Positions 27,465 to 36,611 of a stretch of DNA of 64,000 nucleotides are shown here, piece by piece. Positions within the stretch are counted from its first letter, which is position 1. Every line of letters begins with the position of its first letter. The position numbers were made by a program, and so were the translations under genes. The notes under the pieces were generated by a model, which was not told the DNA's origin, made no database searches, and worked only from the letters and a program-made list of their open reading frames with translations. Origin of the DNA: Mycobacterium haemophilum DSM 44634. GTDB lineage: Bacteria > Actinomycetota > Actinomycetes > Mycobacteriales > Mycobacteriaceae. The stretch spans positions 2,030,687-2,094,686 of the forward strand of contig NZ_CP011883.2 of the NCBI RefSeq assembly GCF_000340435.2, in the 5' to 3' direction.

Positions 27465-30400
27465 TTAATGCGGCTTGGCCAGGGGGAACGGCAGTGTTTC
27501 GCGGATGCTGCGCCCGGTGATCAGCATTACGAGCCGGTCGATGCCCATTCCCAGGCCGCCGGTGGGTGGCATCGCGTATTCCATGGCTTGCAGGAAGTCC
27601 TCGTCGAGCTCCATCGCTTCGGGGTCTCCGCCGACGGCCAACAGCGACTGCTCGTGCAGGCGGCGCCGCTGCTCCACCGGGTCGGTGAGCTCGCTGTAGG
27701 CGGTACCTAATTCCACGCCCCAGGCCACCAAGTCCCAGCGCTCGGCGACGCCCGGTTTGCTGCGATGTGGCCGGGTTAGCGGCGACACCGAAGTAGGAAA
27801 GTCGATATAGAACGTCGGTTGCTCGGTCCGGTCCTCAACCAGGTGTTCATAGAGCTCCAGTAGCACCGCGCCGGCATCCCAGTGTGCCCGATAAGGGATG
27901 TGTGCGGCGTCGGACAGCTTACGGAGCGCGGCCAGGTCAGTGGTGGTGTCGACGCATTCTCCGAGCGCTTCGGATACCGCTTCGTACACGGTCTTCACCG
28001 GCCAGACTCCGGAGATGTCGATCGGCTCGAGGCGGTTAGCGGTTCCGCTCGCCTCGTGGGTCCGCGGCCGCATCACGGTCTGTGTACCGTTCGCGGCTTC
28101 GGCGGCATTCTGGATCAATTCACGGCAGCCGTCGATCCACACCAGGTAGTCCGCGTGCGCCTGGTAGGCCTCCAGCAAGGTGAACTCCGGATTGTGACTG
28201 AAGTCCACACCTTCGTTGCGGAAGGCCCGGCCCAGCTCGAAGACCCGCTCCACGCCCCCGACGCACAGCCTCTTGAGATAGAGCTCTGGGGCGATGCGCA
28301 GGAACAGATTCATGTCATAGGTGTTGATGTGAGTGACGAACGGCCGGGCGGCGGCACCGCCGTGAATCTGCTGCAGGATTGGGGTTTCGACTTCGACAAA
28401 TCCCTTGGCAAACAGCGTCTCCCTGACCGAGCGCAACACGCTGCTGCGAGCCATGATCAGGTCGCGGGAGTCGGTATTGACCGCCAGATCGACATAGCGG
28501 GTCCGTACCCGGGCTTCCGGGTCGGTCAACCCCTTCCATTTGTTCGGTAGCGGCCGCAGGCATTTACCGATCATCCGCCAGTTGCGGACTATCAGCGAGC
28601 GGGTCCCGTTTTTGCTGAAGCCCATGTGCCCGGTCATTTCGACGAGATCGCCCAGATCAATGGCTGCGGTGAAATCCGCGGTGCAGCAGCGCTCGAGGTG
28701 TGAATTATCCAGCAGCACTTGCATTTCGCCCGACCAATCACGCACGTGGGCAAACAGCACGCCACCATAATCACGTATCCGCAATATGCGTCCGGACACC
28801 GAGACGGTGTCTTGGTCGTTCGCGTCCAGGGCCTGGGCAATCGTGTGACTCGGTGGGTGTCCCACCGGATAGGCGTCAATACCGTTGCGCTGTAACGTCT
28901 TAAGTTTGGCTAGGCGCACTCGGACCTGTTCGGGGAGGCGGGAATTCGCCACTTCCACATCGGCGTCCGCGGGTTGCAGTCCGCTGACGTCTGGGGTCGA
29001 CCCATCGTGATGTAGCAGCCCGGATTCCGCTAGCCGCGCTGGCACAGCCGGATGATGGCCGGTGTGCACCCGGTCGCGTCGGCTGAACGGCAACACGAGG
29101 AAGCCCTCGGCGATCACCGAGGCAACCCCCACCCGCGGAATTAACCGGGCATCCTCGTAGCAGGCGTAGCGGGGCACCCAGTCGGGGAGGTATTTCATGT
29201 TCGAGCGGTACAGCGTCTCCAACTGCCACCACCGTGAGAAGAACAGCAGCAGCCCCCGCCACAACCGCGCAATTGGGCCGGCGCCGAGTTGAGCACCTTG
29301 TTCGAACGCGGCGCGAAACATCGCAAAGTTCAACGAAATACGGGTGATGCCAAGGGTCTCACCGTTGAGGGCTAGCTCGCTGACCATGAGTTCGATGGTG
29401 CCGTTGGGCGATTGCGGAGAACGGCGCATCACGTCCAACGAGACGCCGGTGGTTCCCCACGGGACCAGCGACAGCATCGCAACGACATGGCCGTCTCGGT
29501 CCACTGCTTCGACCAGCAGGCAGTCCGAGTCAGCCGGATCGCCGAGCCGGCCCAGCGCCATCGAAAAGCCACGTTCGGATTCGGTGTCGCGCCAGGCGTC
29601 AGCGCGCGCGATGGTGTCTGCCATCTCGTCGGCGGAGATGTCGCGGTGCCGTCTGATGCGTACGGTCAGTCCGGCCCGCCGCGCCCGTGTCACCGCCTGG
29701 CGCACCCCGCGCATGTCGGGACCGGAAAGCTTGTAATCGGCGGTCCGCAAGATCGCTTCATCGCCGAGCTCTAGAGCATTGAGGCCGGCCTCACGAAATA
29801 CCTGGGCGCCGCGCGAACTGGCGCCCATCACACCGGGCGCCCAGCCGTACGTCTCGCAAAGCCCTAACCACGCGTGGACGGCCTGCGGCCACGCCCTGGG
29901 GTCGCCCACCGGGTCACCGCTGGCCAGGCAGACCCCGATCTCGACTCGATAGGTGATGGCCGCGCGGCCGCTATGCGCAAAGACCACCGACTTATCGCGC
30001 CGGGTGGCGAAGTAACCCAGCGAGTCGTTCTTGCCATATAACTCGAGTAGCCCGCGGATCGCGGACTCATCCTCGCCGGTCAGGGCGTTATCCGCACGCT
30101 GGGACTGGAACAGCACGATGGCGGCCGCGATCAACGCGAGGGCGCCGAACAAGCCGAAGATTGCGTTGAGCAAGACGTGCGGCTTGCCGGTGAACAGGTC
30201 GGGGTCGGCAAGCGCGAATCCGACCACCCGGTTGGCTACATACGGCAGGCGGTCCTGCCGTGCTAGCGATCCGGGGAACAGCTCGACCAGTCCCAAAGAC
30301 AACAGGATCCCGATCACGCCTCCCGCAACCAGCACCGCGGCCGCTTTGAACAGCGCGCCTCGGCGGACTTTGGCCCAGAATTCCCGATAGCTCAAAACCA

Positions 30401-30866
30401 GCAGCACGATCGCGACGACGTGCACTGCGAACCCGAAGTTTTCGCCGAACGTCTCGGCTGGGGTGTTGTTGCCCGCGGCCATATCCGCCGCGTTCATCAC
30501 GGCGGCGAGCACCATATTGCCGAGCAACAACAGCCAGGCGATGCGTTTGCGCGCGGTGAGCGCGGCGGCTAACAGCGCCAGCACGAACGACCAGGCGATG
30601 CTGGTGTCCGGAAAGTTAAAGAGGTAGTCGTTGATGAATTCGCGCGGGACCCTGATGAGCCACCTGAGCAGCGGTGACACACTTGCTATCAGTGACAGCG
30701 TGGCGATCACGCCGACGGTCCAGCCGGCCGCCGCCGGTACCCAGCGATACAGGGAGTGCGACCGGCTGCCCGTGCGAGGCCCGGAACGAGGTGTAGCGAC
30801 TGTCACAGACCGCGAGGATATTCCTTCAAACCGTGAAATGCCTGGCGAAGCGCCAACAGTGGTCAA
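27465..30866 (-). CDS. lysX: LysX, bifunctional lysylphosphatidylglycerol synthase and lysyl-tRNA synthetase
   Basis: Makes lysyl-tRNA and transfers the lysine to phosphatidylglycerol, protecting the membrane against cationic peptides. The 1133 residues comprise an N-terminal membrane part with about six to seven helices (residues 45-250), an MprF-like DUF2156 acyltransferase domain (about 260-590), an OB-fold anticodon domain (SVSGRILRIRDYGG) and a class II synthetase core with motif 2 (FRNEGVDFSHNPEFTLLEAY) and motif 3 (GLGMGIDRLVML). H37Rv LysX is slightly longer as remembered, so the true start may lie upstream of 30866. Divergent from infC. H37Rv has Rv1639c next to it; that gene is absent. 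Confidence 0.94.
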   Translation of the reverse strand: MTTVGASPGISRFEGISSRSVTVATPRSGPRTGSRSHSLYRWVPAAAGWTVGVIATLSLIASVSPLLRWLIRVPREFINDYLFNFPDTSIAWSFVLALLAAALTARKRIAWLLLLGNMVLAAVMNAADMAAGNNTPAETFGENFGFAVHVVAIVLLVLSYREFWAKVRRGALFKAAAVLVAGGVIGILLSLGLVELFPGSLARQDRLPYVANRVVGFALADPDLFTGKPHVLLNAIFGLFGALALIAAAIVLFQSQRADNALTGEDESAIRGLLELYGKNDSLGYFATRRDKSVVFAHSGRAAITYRVEIGVCLASGDPVGDPRAWPQAVHAWLGLCETYGWAPGVMGASSRGAQVFREAGLNALELGDEAILRTADYKLSGPDMRGVRQAVTRARRAGLTVRIRRHRDISADEMADTIARADAWRDTESERGFSMALGRLGDPADSDCLLVEAVDRDGHVVAMLSLVPWGTTGVSLDVMRRSPQSPNGTIELMVSELALNGETLGITRISLNFAMFRAAFEQGAQLGAGPIARLWRGLLLFFSRWWQLETLYRSNMKYLPDWVPRYACYEDARLIPRVGVASVIAEGFLVLPFSRRDRVHTGHHPAVPARLAESGLLHHDGSTPDVSGLQPADADVEVANSRLPEQVRVRLAKLKTLQRNGIDAYPVGHPPSHTIAQALDANDQDTVSVSGRILRIRDYGGVLFAHVRDWSGEMQVLLDNSHLERCCTADFTAAIDLGDLVEMTGHMGFSKNGTRSLIVRNWRMIGKCLRPLPNKWKGLTDPEARVRTRYVDLAVNTDSRDLIMARSSVLRSVRETLFAKGFVEVETPILQQIHGGAAARPFVTHINTYDMNLFLRIAPELYLKRLCVGGVERVFELGRAFRNEGVDFSHNPEFTLLEAYQAHADYLVWIDGCRELIQNAAEAANGTQTVMRPRTHEASGTANRLEPIDISGVWPVKTVYEAVSEALGECVDTTTDLAALRKLSDAAHIPYRAHWDAGAVLLELYEHLVEDRTEQPTFYIDFPTSVSPLTRPHRSKPGVAERWDLVAWGVELGTAYSELTDPVEQRRRLHEQSLLAVGGDPEAMELDEDFLQAMEYAMPPTGGLGMGIDRLVMLITGRSIRETLPFPLAKPH

Positions 30867-30962
30867 GAGTGATGATCACCTACCGGACCGGCGCAACTCG
30901 CGCGTCAGAGGCCGGTTGACCTGACCCTCGCCTCGACGTGCCGGGCGACGCCTCGTGGCTGC

Positions 30963-30968
30963 TAAACT
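30963..30968 (+). promoter_or_regulatory. Candidate -10 element of the infC operon
   Basis: TAAACT fits TANNNT. If used, it gives an untranslated leader of roughly 320 bases that contains two hairpins and a terminator. No convincing -35 is seen. Confidence 0.4.
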
Positions 30969-31106
30969 GACCTCTGCGACCATTCCGGCGAAGGTCGGGA
31001 ACAGTAAGTGGAGTCCCACTCCCACCGCTAGCCACGAGGTTATTTTCAAGGTTGAGCGGTCCGGTCACAGGCATCTCGTAGTGCCTGTTCCGCGCGTGAC
31101 GCGGGC

Positions 31107-31168
31107 GGCTTGAATTGTTTCAAGCCGTGATCGGTCGGCATTGGGCCCTGCTTGTGCAGGGCTTTTTT
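31107..31168 (+). terminator. Attenuator in the infC-rpmI-rplT leader
   Basis: Two consecutive hairpins lie in the untranslated leader. The first is GGCTTGAA-TTGT-TTCAAGCC (31107-31126). The second is a full intrinsic terminator: GCCCTGC-TTGT-GCAGGGC followed by six T (31145-31168). A canonical stem plus T-run is rare in mycobacteria and lies 125 bases before infC, so it must be conditional. L20-dependent attenuation controls this operon in Bacillus; the mechanism here is inference. Confidence 0.85.
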
Positions 31169-31252
31169 GCTGATGGTGTGGTGCTGCTGCTGATTCCGAT
31201 CGAGCCAGGCACTGGCCGCGGCCGGAAGACAACCTGGAGGATGGCTAAGTAG

Positions 31253-31292
31253 ATGACTATTACGCCCACCATGGCCCAACAAGGGAGGCCCC

Positions 31293-31303
<11 letters not shown>
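31253..31303 (+). other. Small upstream frame overlapping the infC start
   Basis: ATG at 31253 opens a 16-codon frame (MTITPTMAQQGRPHQH) that ends with TGA at 31301-31303, ten bases inside infC. A GGAGG lies 12 bases before it. It may couple translation of infC, or it may be chance. Confidence 0.3.
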
Positions 31304-31901
<598 letters not shown>

Positions 31902-31959
31902 CTCGCTAGCCAGCACAGCAAGAACAGCTGAACAGTAGAAACAGCAGAACTGAGGAAAC

Positions 31960-32154
31960 ATGCCCAAGGCCAAGACCCACAGTGGGGCGTCGAAGCGGTT
32001 CCGGCGCACCGGTACCGGGAAGATCGTCCGCCAGAAAGCCAACCGTCGGCATCTGCTCGAGCACAAGCCGAGCACTCGCACCCGGCGGCTGGACGGCCGC
32101 ACGACGGTTTCAGCCAACGACACCAAACGGGTCAATTCGCTGCTGAACGGCTGA
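31960..32154 (+). CDS. rpmI: 50S ribosomal protein L35
   Basis: Small basic ribosomal protein of 64 residues with the family start MPKAKTHSGASKRFRRTGTG and HLLEHKPSTRTRRL. Good ribosome-binding site (GAGGAAAC) before ATG. Lies between infC and rplT in the conserved order, 58 bases after infC. Confidence 0.97.
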   Translation: MPKAKTHSGASKRFRRTGTGKIVRQKANRRHLLEHKPSTRTRRLDGRTTVSANDTKRVNSLLNG

Positions 32155-32207
32155 CCAGGTGCGTCGGCCCATGACCAGGTACGTACGAACGAGAGTAGGA
32201 AATATCC

Positions 32208-32597
32208 ATGGCACGCGTAAAGCGGGCAGTCAACGCCCACAAAAAGCGGCGCACCGTCCTGAAGGCTTCGAAAGGCTATCGCGGCCAGCGATCCCGGCTC
32301 TATCGCAAGGCCAAAGAGCAGCAGCTGCATTCGTTGGGCTACGCCTACCGCGACCGCCGCGCGCGTAAGGGCGAGTTCCGCAAATTGTGGATTTCGCGGA
32401 TCAACGCGGCTGCGCGCGCCAATGACATCACGTACAACCGGATGATCCAGGGCTTGAAGGCTGCGGGTGTCGACGTGGATCGCAAGAACCTCGCCGATAT
32501 TGCGATCAGCGATCCGGCGGCGTTCACCGCGCTGGTTGAGGTCGCCCGCGCCGCCCTGCCCGACGATGTCAACGCCCCCTCGGGAGAAGCTGCGTAG
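32208..32597 (+). CDS. rplT: 50S ribosomal protein L20
   Basis: Early-assembling large-subunit protein of 129 residues: basic N-terminal extension (MARVKRAVNAHKKRRTVLKA), then the globular part with AYRDRRARKGEFRKLWISRIN. In Bacillus this protein represses its own operon by binding the leader, which makes the attenuator upstream of infC relevant. ATG start 53 bases after rpmI. The divergent alanine-rich end (DDVNAPSGEAA) is normal for mycobacteria. Confidence 0.97.
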   Translation: MARVKRAVNAHKKRRTVLKASKGYRGQRSRLYRKAKEQQLHSLGYAYRDRRARKGEFRKLWISRINAAARANDITYNRMIQGLKAAGVDVDRKNLADIAISDPAAFTALVEVARAALPDDVNAPSGEAA

Positions 32598-32623
32598 CCC
32601 GCGATCAGCGCCTGCTGTCTCCG

Positions 32624-33403
32624 GTGCTCACCGAGCGTTCGGCCCGGGTGGCCGCGGCGGTCAAGTTGCATCGCCAAGTCGCGCGGCGGCGCGCCAGACG
32701 GTTTCTCGTTGAAGGCCCTAATCTCGTCGAGGCCGCCGCGGTACGCGGGCTGGTTCGGGACGTATTCGTCACGGAAGTCGCCGCCCAACGGCACGCCGCG
32801 GTGCTGGCCACGCTGGAGTGTCCGGTCCACCCAGTGAGCGAGCGTGCCGCAAAAGCGCTTTCCGACACGGTCACTCCGACGGGGTTGATCGCGGTGTGCG
32901 AAATGCCGACGACCCGGCTAGCGACGGTGCTGGCTGGCTCACCCCGGCTGGTGGTGGCCGCTGTCGAGATCGGCGAGCCGGGCAATGCGGGCACCGTAAT
33001 TCGCATTGCCGATGCCATGGGTGCCGCGGCTGTGATCTTCGGCGGGCACACCGTGGACCCGTACAACGGCAAATGTCTGCGCTCTTCTGCCGGCAGTATC
33101 TTCTCGATAACGGTTGTCGTGGCGCCTGATGCCTACGCCGCCGTGACCGAGTTGCGCGCCGCCGGGCTGCAAGTGCTGGCCACCACGGTCGACGGTGAGA
33201 CGTCCCTCGACGAAGCCGAGCCGCTGCTTGGCAAGCCGACCGCCTGGCTTTTCGGGCCCGAATCACACGGTTTGTCAACCGAAATCGCGGAAGCGGCGGA
33301 CTATCGGGTACGTATTCCGATGGTCGGCGGTGCGGAGAGCCTGAACGTTGCCGCGGCCGCAGCGATCTGCCTGTATCAGAGTTCGCGCGCGCTACGCGGT
33401 TAG
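32624..33403 (+). CDS. tsnR: SpoU-family 23S rRNA 2'-O-methyltransferase
   Basis: Methyltransferase of 259 residues with a trefoil-knot SPOUT fold that methylates a ribose in 23S rRNA using S-adenosylmethionine. N-terminal substrate-binding domain residues 1-100 (RARRFLVEGPNLVEAA). Catalytic domain motifs: VEIGEPGNAGTVIRIADA (motif 1), LFGPESHGLS (motif 2) and PMVGGAESLNVAAAAAICLY (motif 3, knot). GTG start 26 bases after rplT, so probably in the same transcript. Named tsnR in H37Rv by similarity to the thiostrepton-resistance enzyme; actual resistance is not implied. Confidence 0.92.
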   Translation: MLTERSARVAAAVKLHRQVARRRARRFLVEGPNLVEAAAVRGLVRDVFVTEVAAQRHAAVLATLECPVHPVSERAAKALSDTVTPTGLIAVCEMPTTRLATVLAGSPRLVVAAVEIGEPGNAGTVIRIADAMGAAAVIFGGHTVDPYNGKCLRSSAGSIFSITVVVAPDAYAAVTELRAAGLQVLATTVDGETSLDEAEPLLGKPTAWLFGPESHGLSTEIAEAADYRVRIPMVGGAESLNVAAAAAICLYQSSRALRG

Positions 33404-33408
33404 CCGTC

Positions 33409-34467
33409 TTAGGCCGCTTTTCTGAGGCTCCGCACCGGCCGTAGGCCGGCCAGCGACAGGGTGGTATGCACCAGCGATCCGGCACGCTCCAGCAAGCTCC
33501 GAGCCGGGTGGCTGAAGGGGCGGCGGTAGCGGCGGGACTCCGGAGGAAAGTAGTGCATCGGCAGCCCGCGGCGGTCGCGTGGTGGCCCCATGAAGCCCGG
33601 CGCTTCGACCAACGGAGCGTCGCTAGGCAGTCGCCCTTGCGCCCGGCGGTAGGCGGCCAGCGCGCGCGGGTGCAGCCGGATTTCGTCGGGAACCGCCAAG
33701 AATGCCACCTCGACCAACTTGCCGAATAGCCGCAGCAGCACCTCGTCGCCTGGCGTCCAGTGCATTCCCGCTTTCTCGCGAACGGCCGGGTCAAATAGTC
33801 CGGCCGCGATCCAGCGCTGACCCGCCACCAACGGCTTGAACAGCTGATCCCAGATCGGTGTTGGCATGAGCACGAACTTTGGTTTGGGAATCCGCATCGC
33901 GAAGATGTCCAGGGTGGCCTGGTTAATCTTCAGCTCCTCGCGGCAGACCCGGTCCCAGTACTGCTGAAACTCCTCCCACGATTCGGGCACCGGCCGCATG
34001 CTCATCCCATACATCCGGTACCACCGCACGTGCTCGTCGAACAGCTGCCGCTTTTCGGCCTCGGTCAAGCCGCCACAAAAATATTCGGCCACCTTGACGA
34101 CCATCATGAAAAACGTCGCGTGCGCCCAGTAAAACGTCTCCGGATTCAGCGCGTGATAACGACGCCCGGCGGCGTCCACGCCCTTGATCGTGTTGTGGTA
34201 GCTCTTGACCTGCTGGCCGGTCTGGGCCGCTCGATCGCCGTCGTAGACCACGCCCATGATCGGATACACCGACCGGGCCACCCGCTGCAACGGCTCGCGC
34301 AGCAGGATCGAATGCTCTTCGACCCCAGCACCGAGCTCCGGATACATGTTCTGGATCGCGCCGATCCACACACCCATCATTCCGGTGCGCAAATCACCGA
34401 AATACTTCCAGGTGAGTGAGTCAGGCCCGAGCGGCTCGGCGGATGTCTTCGACGTAGCAGTCATCAC
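33409..34467 (-). CDS. DUF2236 / MpaB-type oxygenase-like protein (Rv1645c)
   Basis: Protein of 352 residues of the DUF2236 family, which includes fungal MpaB and latex-clearing heme b oxygenases. Histidine-rich positions that could hold a cofactor are seen in TFYWAHATFFM and DEHVRWYRMYGMS, with the helical core up to about residue 235 and a basic tail. Likely a heme-linked oxygenase acting on a hydrophobic substrate; substrate unknown. Divergent from the Rv1647-type cyclase gene, with three symmetric motifs in the shared promoter region. Stop lies five bases beyond the tsnR stop, so the two genes converge tightly. Confidence 0.88.
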   Translation of the reverse strand: MMTATSKTSAEPLGPDSLTWKYFGDLRTGMMGVWIGAIQNMYPELGAGVEEHSILLREPLQRVARSVYPIMGVVYDGDRAAQTGQQVKSYHNTIKGVDAAGRRYHALNPETFYWAHATFFMMVVKVAEYFCGGLTEAEKRQLFDEHVRWYRMYGMSMRPVPESWEEFQQYWDRVCREELKINQATLDIFAMRIPKPKFVLMPTPIWDQLFKPLVAGQRWIAAGLFDPAVREKAGMHWTPGDEVLLRLFGKLVEVAFLAVPDEIRLHPRALAAYRRAQGRLPSDAPLVEAPGFMGPPRDRRGLPMHYFPPESRRYRRPFSHPARSLLERAGSLVHTTLSLAGLRPVRSLRKAA

Positions 34468-34485
34468 GGCCTCCTAGGAAAACTA

Positions 34486-34529
34486 CGCAATGATTGCGCT
34501 CACAATAAATTTTGACAACACACGTTGTC
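34486..34529. promoter_or_regulatory. Palindromic operators in the Rv1645c/Rv1647 divergent promoter
   Basis: Two perfect palindromes lie close to the DUF2236 start: CGCAATGATTGCG (34486-34498) and GACAACACACGTTGTC (34514-34529, arms of six). Between them, TGTGAGCGCAATCATT on the minus strand resembles a Crp site (TGTGA-N6-TCACA) with two mismatches. A TetR-type repressor and possible cAMP control are inferred. Confidence 0.5.
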
Positions 34530-34631
34530 TACATTGACGGCACCTGTCGATACGGGGAGTTATCGATTGTTCACATTGGTGTCGCAACGGCGTGATCAGG
34601 TCGTTTGTCGTGCGTTGTGACACAAACGCCA

Positions 34632-34661
34632 TTGCCCCCGTCCGCAAAATCCACCTACCCT
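34632..34661 (+). promoter_or_regulatory. Candidate leaderless promoter of the Rv1647-type cyclase
   Basis: TTGCCC (34632-34637), 18-base spacer, TACCCT (34656-34661). Position +7 from the -10 is 34668, a GTG in frame with the cyclase, supporting a leaderless start there. Confidence 0.5.
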
Positions 34662-34667
34662 GGCCAC

Positions 34668-35606
34668 GTGGAAGGCGCGCCTCGCGATGGGACCCCGGCC
34701 GCGCCTCGGGAACCGGACGAGGATACGGTCACCGCGCTGGCGCCGGCCTCCGTACGACGTTCTCCGGGGGCGATGCACGGTGCGGCGCAGTGGCTGCACA
34801 CCACAAATCGCAGCCCCAGGCTGGTGGCGATGGTCCGGCGAGCGCGACGACTGTTACCCGGCGATCCTGACTTCGGCGACCCGCTGTCTACCGCGGGCGA
34901 GGGCGGCCCGCGTGCCGCGGCACGCGCTGCCGACCGGCTGCTGGGGGATCGCGGTGCGGCGTCGCGTGAGGTGAGTCTGAGTGTGCTGCAACTGTGGCAG
35001 GCGTTGACCGAGGCCGTTTCCCGACGGCCGGCAAATCAGGAGGTGACGCTGGTATTCACCGACCTGGTCGGCTTCTCCGAGTGGTCGTTGCAAGCTGGTG
35101 ACGAGGCGACCCTGGCGCTGCTGCGACGGGTAGCGCGCGCTGTTGAGCCGCCGCTGCTCGACGCCGGCGGGCATATCGTCAAGCGGATGGGCGACGGGAT
35201 CATGGCGGTGTTCCGCGATCCGACAGTCGCCGTACAGGCCGTACTGGCCGCCACGGAAGCCATGAAATCGGTCGAGGTTGACGGCTACACACCGCGAATC
35301 CGGGTCGGAATACACACTGGCCGGCCGCAGCGGCTGGCCGCGGACTGGCTCGGTGTCGACGTCAATATCGCCGCGCGGGTGATGGAGCGTGCGACAAAAG
35401 GTGGCATCATGGTGTCCGGCCCCACCCTGGACCTGATACCACAAAGCGAGCTGGACGAACTGGGTGTTATTGCCAGGCGCGTCCGTCGACCCATGTTCGC
35501 CAGCAAACTCACCGGTATTCCCCAGGACATGGCGATTTATCGCCTCAAGACTCGTAGGGAGTTGACAGCGTCAGATGAGACAGCCGAAGCAAATTCGCTG
35601 CCATAA
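34668..35606 (+). CDS. Soluble class III adenylate cyclase (Rv1647 type)
   Basis: Cytosolic cyclase of 312 residues. An N-terminal region of about 120 residues, found in relatives with pH or other sensing, precedes the catalytic domain. Visible residues: metal-binding Asp in LVFTDLVGFSEW and MGDGIMAVF, and transition-state Asn and Arg in WLGVDVNIAARVMERA, so it should be active. I chose GTG at 34668 because a promoter places the transcript start exactly there; a TTG at 34605 would add 21 residues. PE17, which precedes it in H37Rv as remembered, is absent. Followed after three bases by the Rv1648-type membrane gene. Confidence 0.9.
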   Translation: MEGAPRDGTPAAPREPDEDTVTALAPASVRRSPGAMHGAAQWLHTTNRSPRLVAMVRRARRLLPGDPDFGDPLSTAGEGGPRAAARAADRLLGDRGAASREVSLSVLQLWQALTEAVSRRPANQEVTLVFTDLVGFSEWSLQAGDEATLALLRRVARAVEPPLLDAGGHIVKRMGDGIMAVFRDPTVAVQAVLAATEAMKSVEVDGYTPRIRVGIHTGRPQRLAADWLGVDVNIAARVMERATKGGIMVSGPTLDLIPQSELDELGVIARRVRRPMFASKLTGIPQDMAIYRLKTRRELTASDETAEANSLP

Positions 35607-35609
35607 TGG

Positions 35610-36419
35610 ATGTCGATGATTTACGGCATCGTGTCCCGGCTCGCTCTGGTTCGGTTCACCGTTGGGTATGTGACAATTCTGGCCGCAGTCAGCTTCGTAA
35701 TCTTGACCCTTGGTCCGCACGCGCAGGAATTGGTCATTGCGCGCTCCAGCACCAACGTGCACAACCTGTCCCACGGACACCTAGGGACGCTGTTGGACAG
35801 CGCGTTTGTCGTCGATGCCGGTCCGCTGTATTTCTGGATGCCCTTTCTGACGTGTCTGCTGGCGCTCGCAGAACTGCATTTGCGCACCATCCGGCTGATG
35901 GTGGCGTTTCTGGTCGGCCATGTCGGCGCGACGCTAGTGGTGGTCGCTGTTCTTGCGGCGGCGGTCGAGTTCGGTTGGCTGCCGGTGTCGATCACCCGGG
36001 CCAGTGACGTCGGGATGAGCTATGGCGCCCTCGCAGCCCTCGGAGCACTGGCGGCGGCGATTCCGCGGCGGTGGCGGGCGGCGTGGATCGGTTGGTGGAT
36101 AGCTGCGGCGGTCGCCGCTGGGCTCATGTGCGCCGATTTCACCAATGCCGGGCACGCCGTCGCCGTGATACTGGGGGTGCTGGTGGCGGTCCGGTTCCGT
36201 CGACCGATCCACTGGACACCGATGCGGTGTCTGATGCTGGCGGCGTCCTCCGGGTTCGGATTCCTGGTGCTGGCTCATCACTGGGGGTCAATGGCTGCTG
36301 CGCTAGCATGCGGTGTGCTGGGTGCCGTGCTGGCCCACTGGTCAGTCCGGCTGATCGCAGCGCGTACTCCGTTGCCGGCGGACACGTTGACCAGTCCCCA
36401 GCCGGTGGTCACTGTCTGA
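35610..36419 (+). CDS. Conserved membrane protein (Rv1648)
   Basis: Integral membrane protein of 269 residues with about six to seven hydrophobic helices. The layout, with a lumenal segment HNLSHGHLGTLLDSAFVVD after the first helix and small-residue-rich helices (LVGHVGATLVVVAVLAA), recalls rhomboid-like proteins, but no catalytic GxSG serine is seen, so proteolysis is not supported. ATG start only three bases after the cyclase stop; the two are surely co-expressed and may act together. Function unknown. Confidence 0.85.
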   Translation: MSMIYGIVSRLALVRFTVGYVTILAAVSFVILTLGPHAQELVIARSSTNVHNLSHGHLGTLLDSAFVVDAGPLYFWMPFLTCLLALAELHLRTIRLMVAFLVGHVGATLVVVAVLAAAVEFGWLPVSITRASDVGMSYGALAALGALAAAIPRRWRAAWIGWWIAAAVAAGLMCADFTNAGHAVAVILGVLVAVRFRRPIHWTPMRCLMLAASSGFGFLVLAHHWGSMAAALACGVLGAVLAHWSVRLIAARTPLPADTLTSPQPVVTV

Positions 36420-36611
36420 TCTTGCGTTCGGCGCGTGTCGGTCGCGCCACGCGATCGCAAGCGGTCGCGAAGGTCATTGGTCTCATCACTTATGATCGGC
36501 ACTTGCGTCAGGCCTATGCAGCGGACCGAGGAGAAGCCGCGCAAGTCCAGCCCAACTCAGCGCCGATGTGGGCAGTCCGACCAGCCTCGCCAGCAAGGAG
36601 AGTGTCGCCGC

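Noticed and set aside
36435..36611. N-terminal extension of pheS
   Set aside because: No conservation upstream of the coiled coil; the ribosome-binding site AAGGAG lies inside it.
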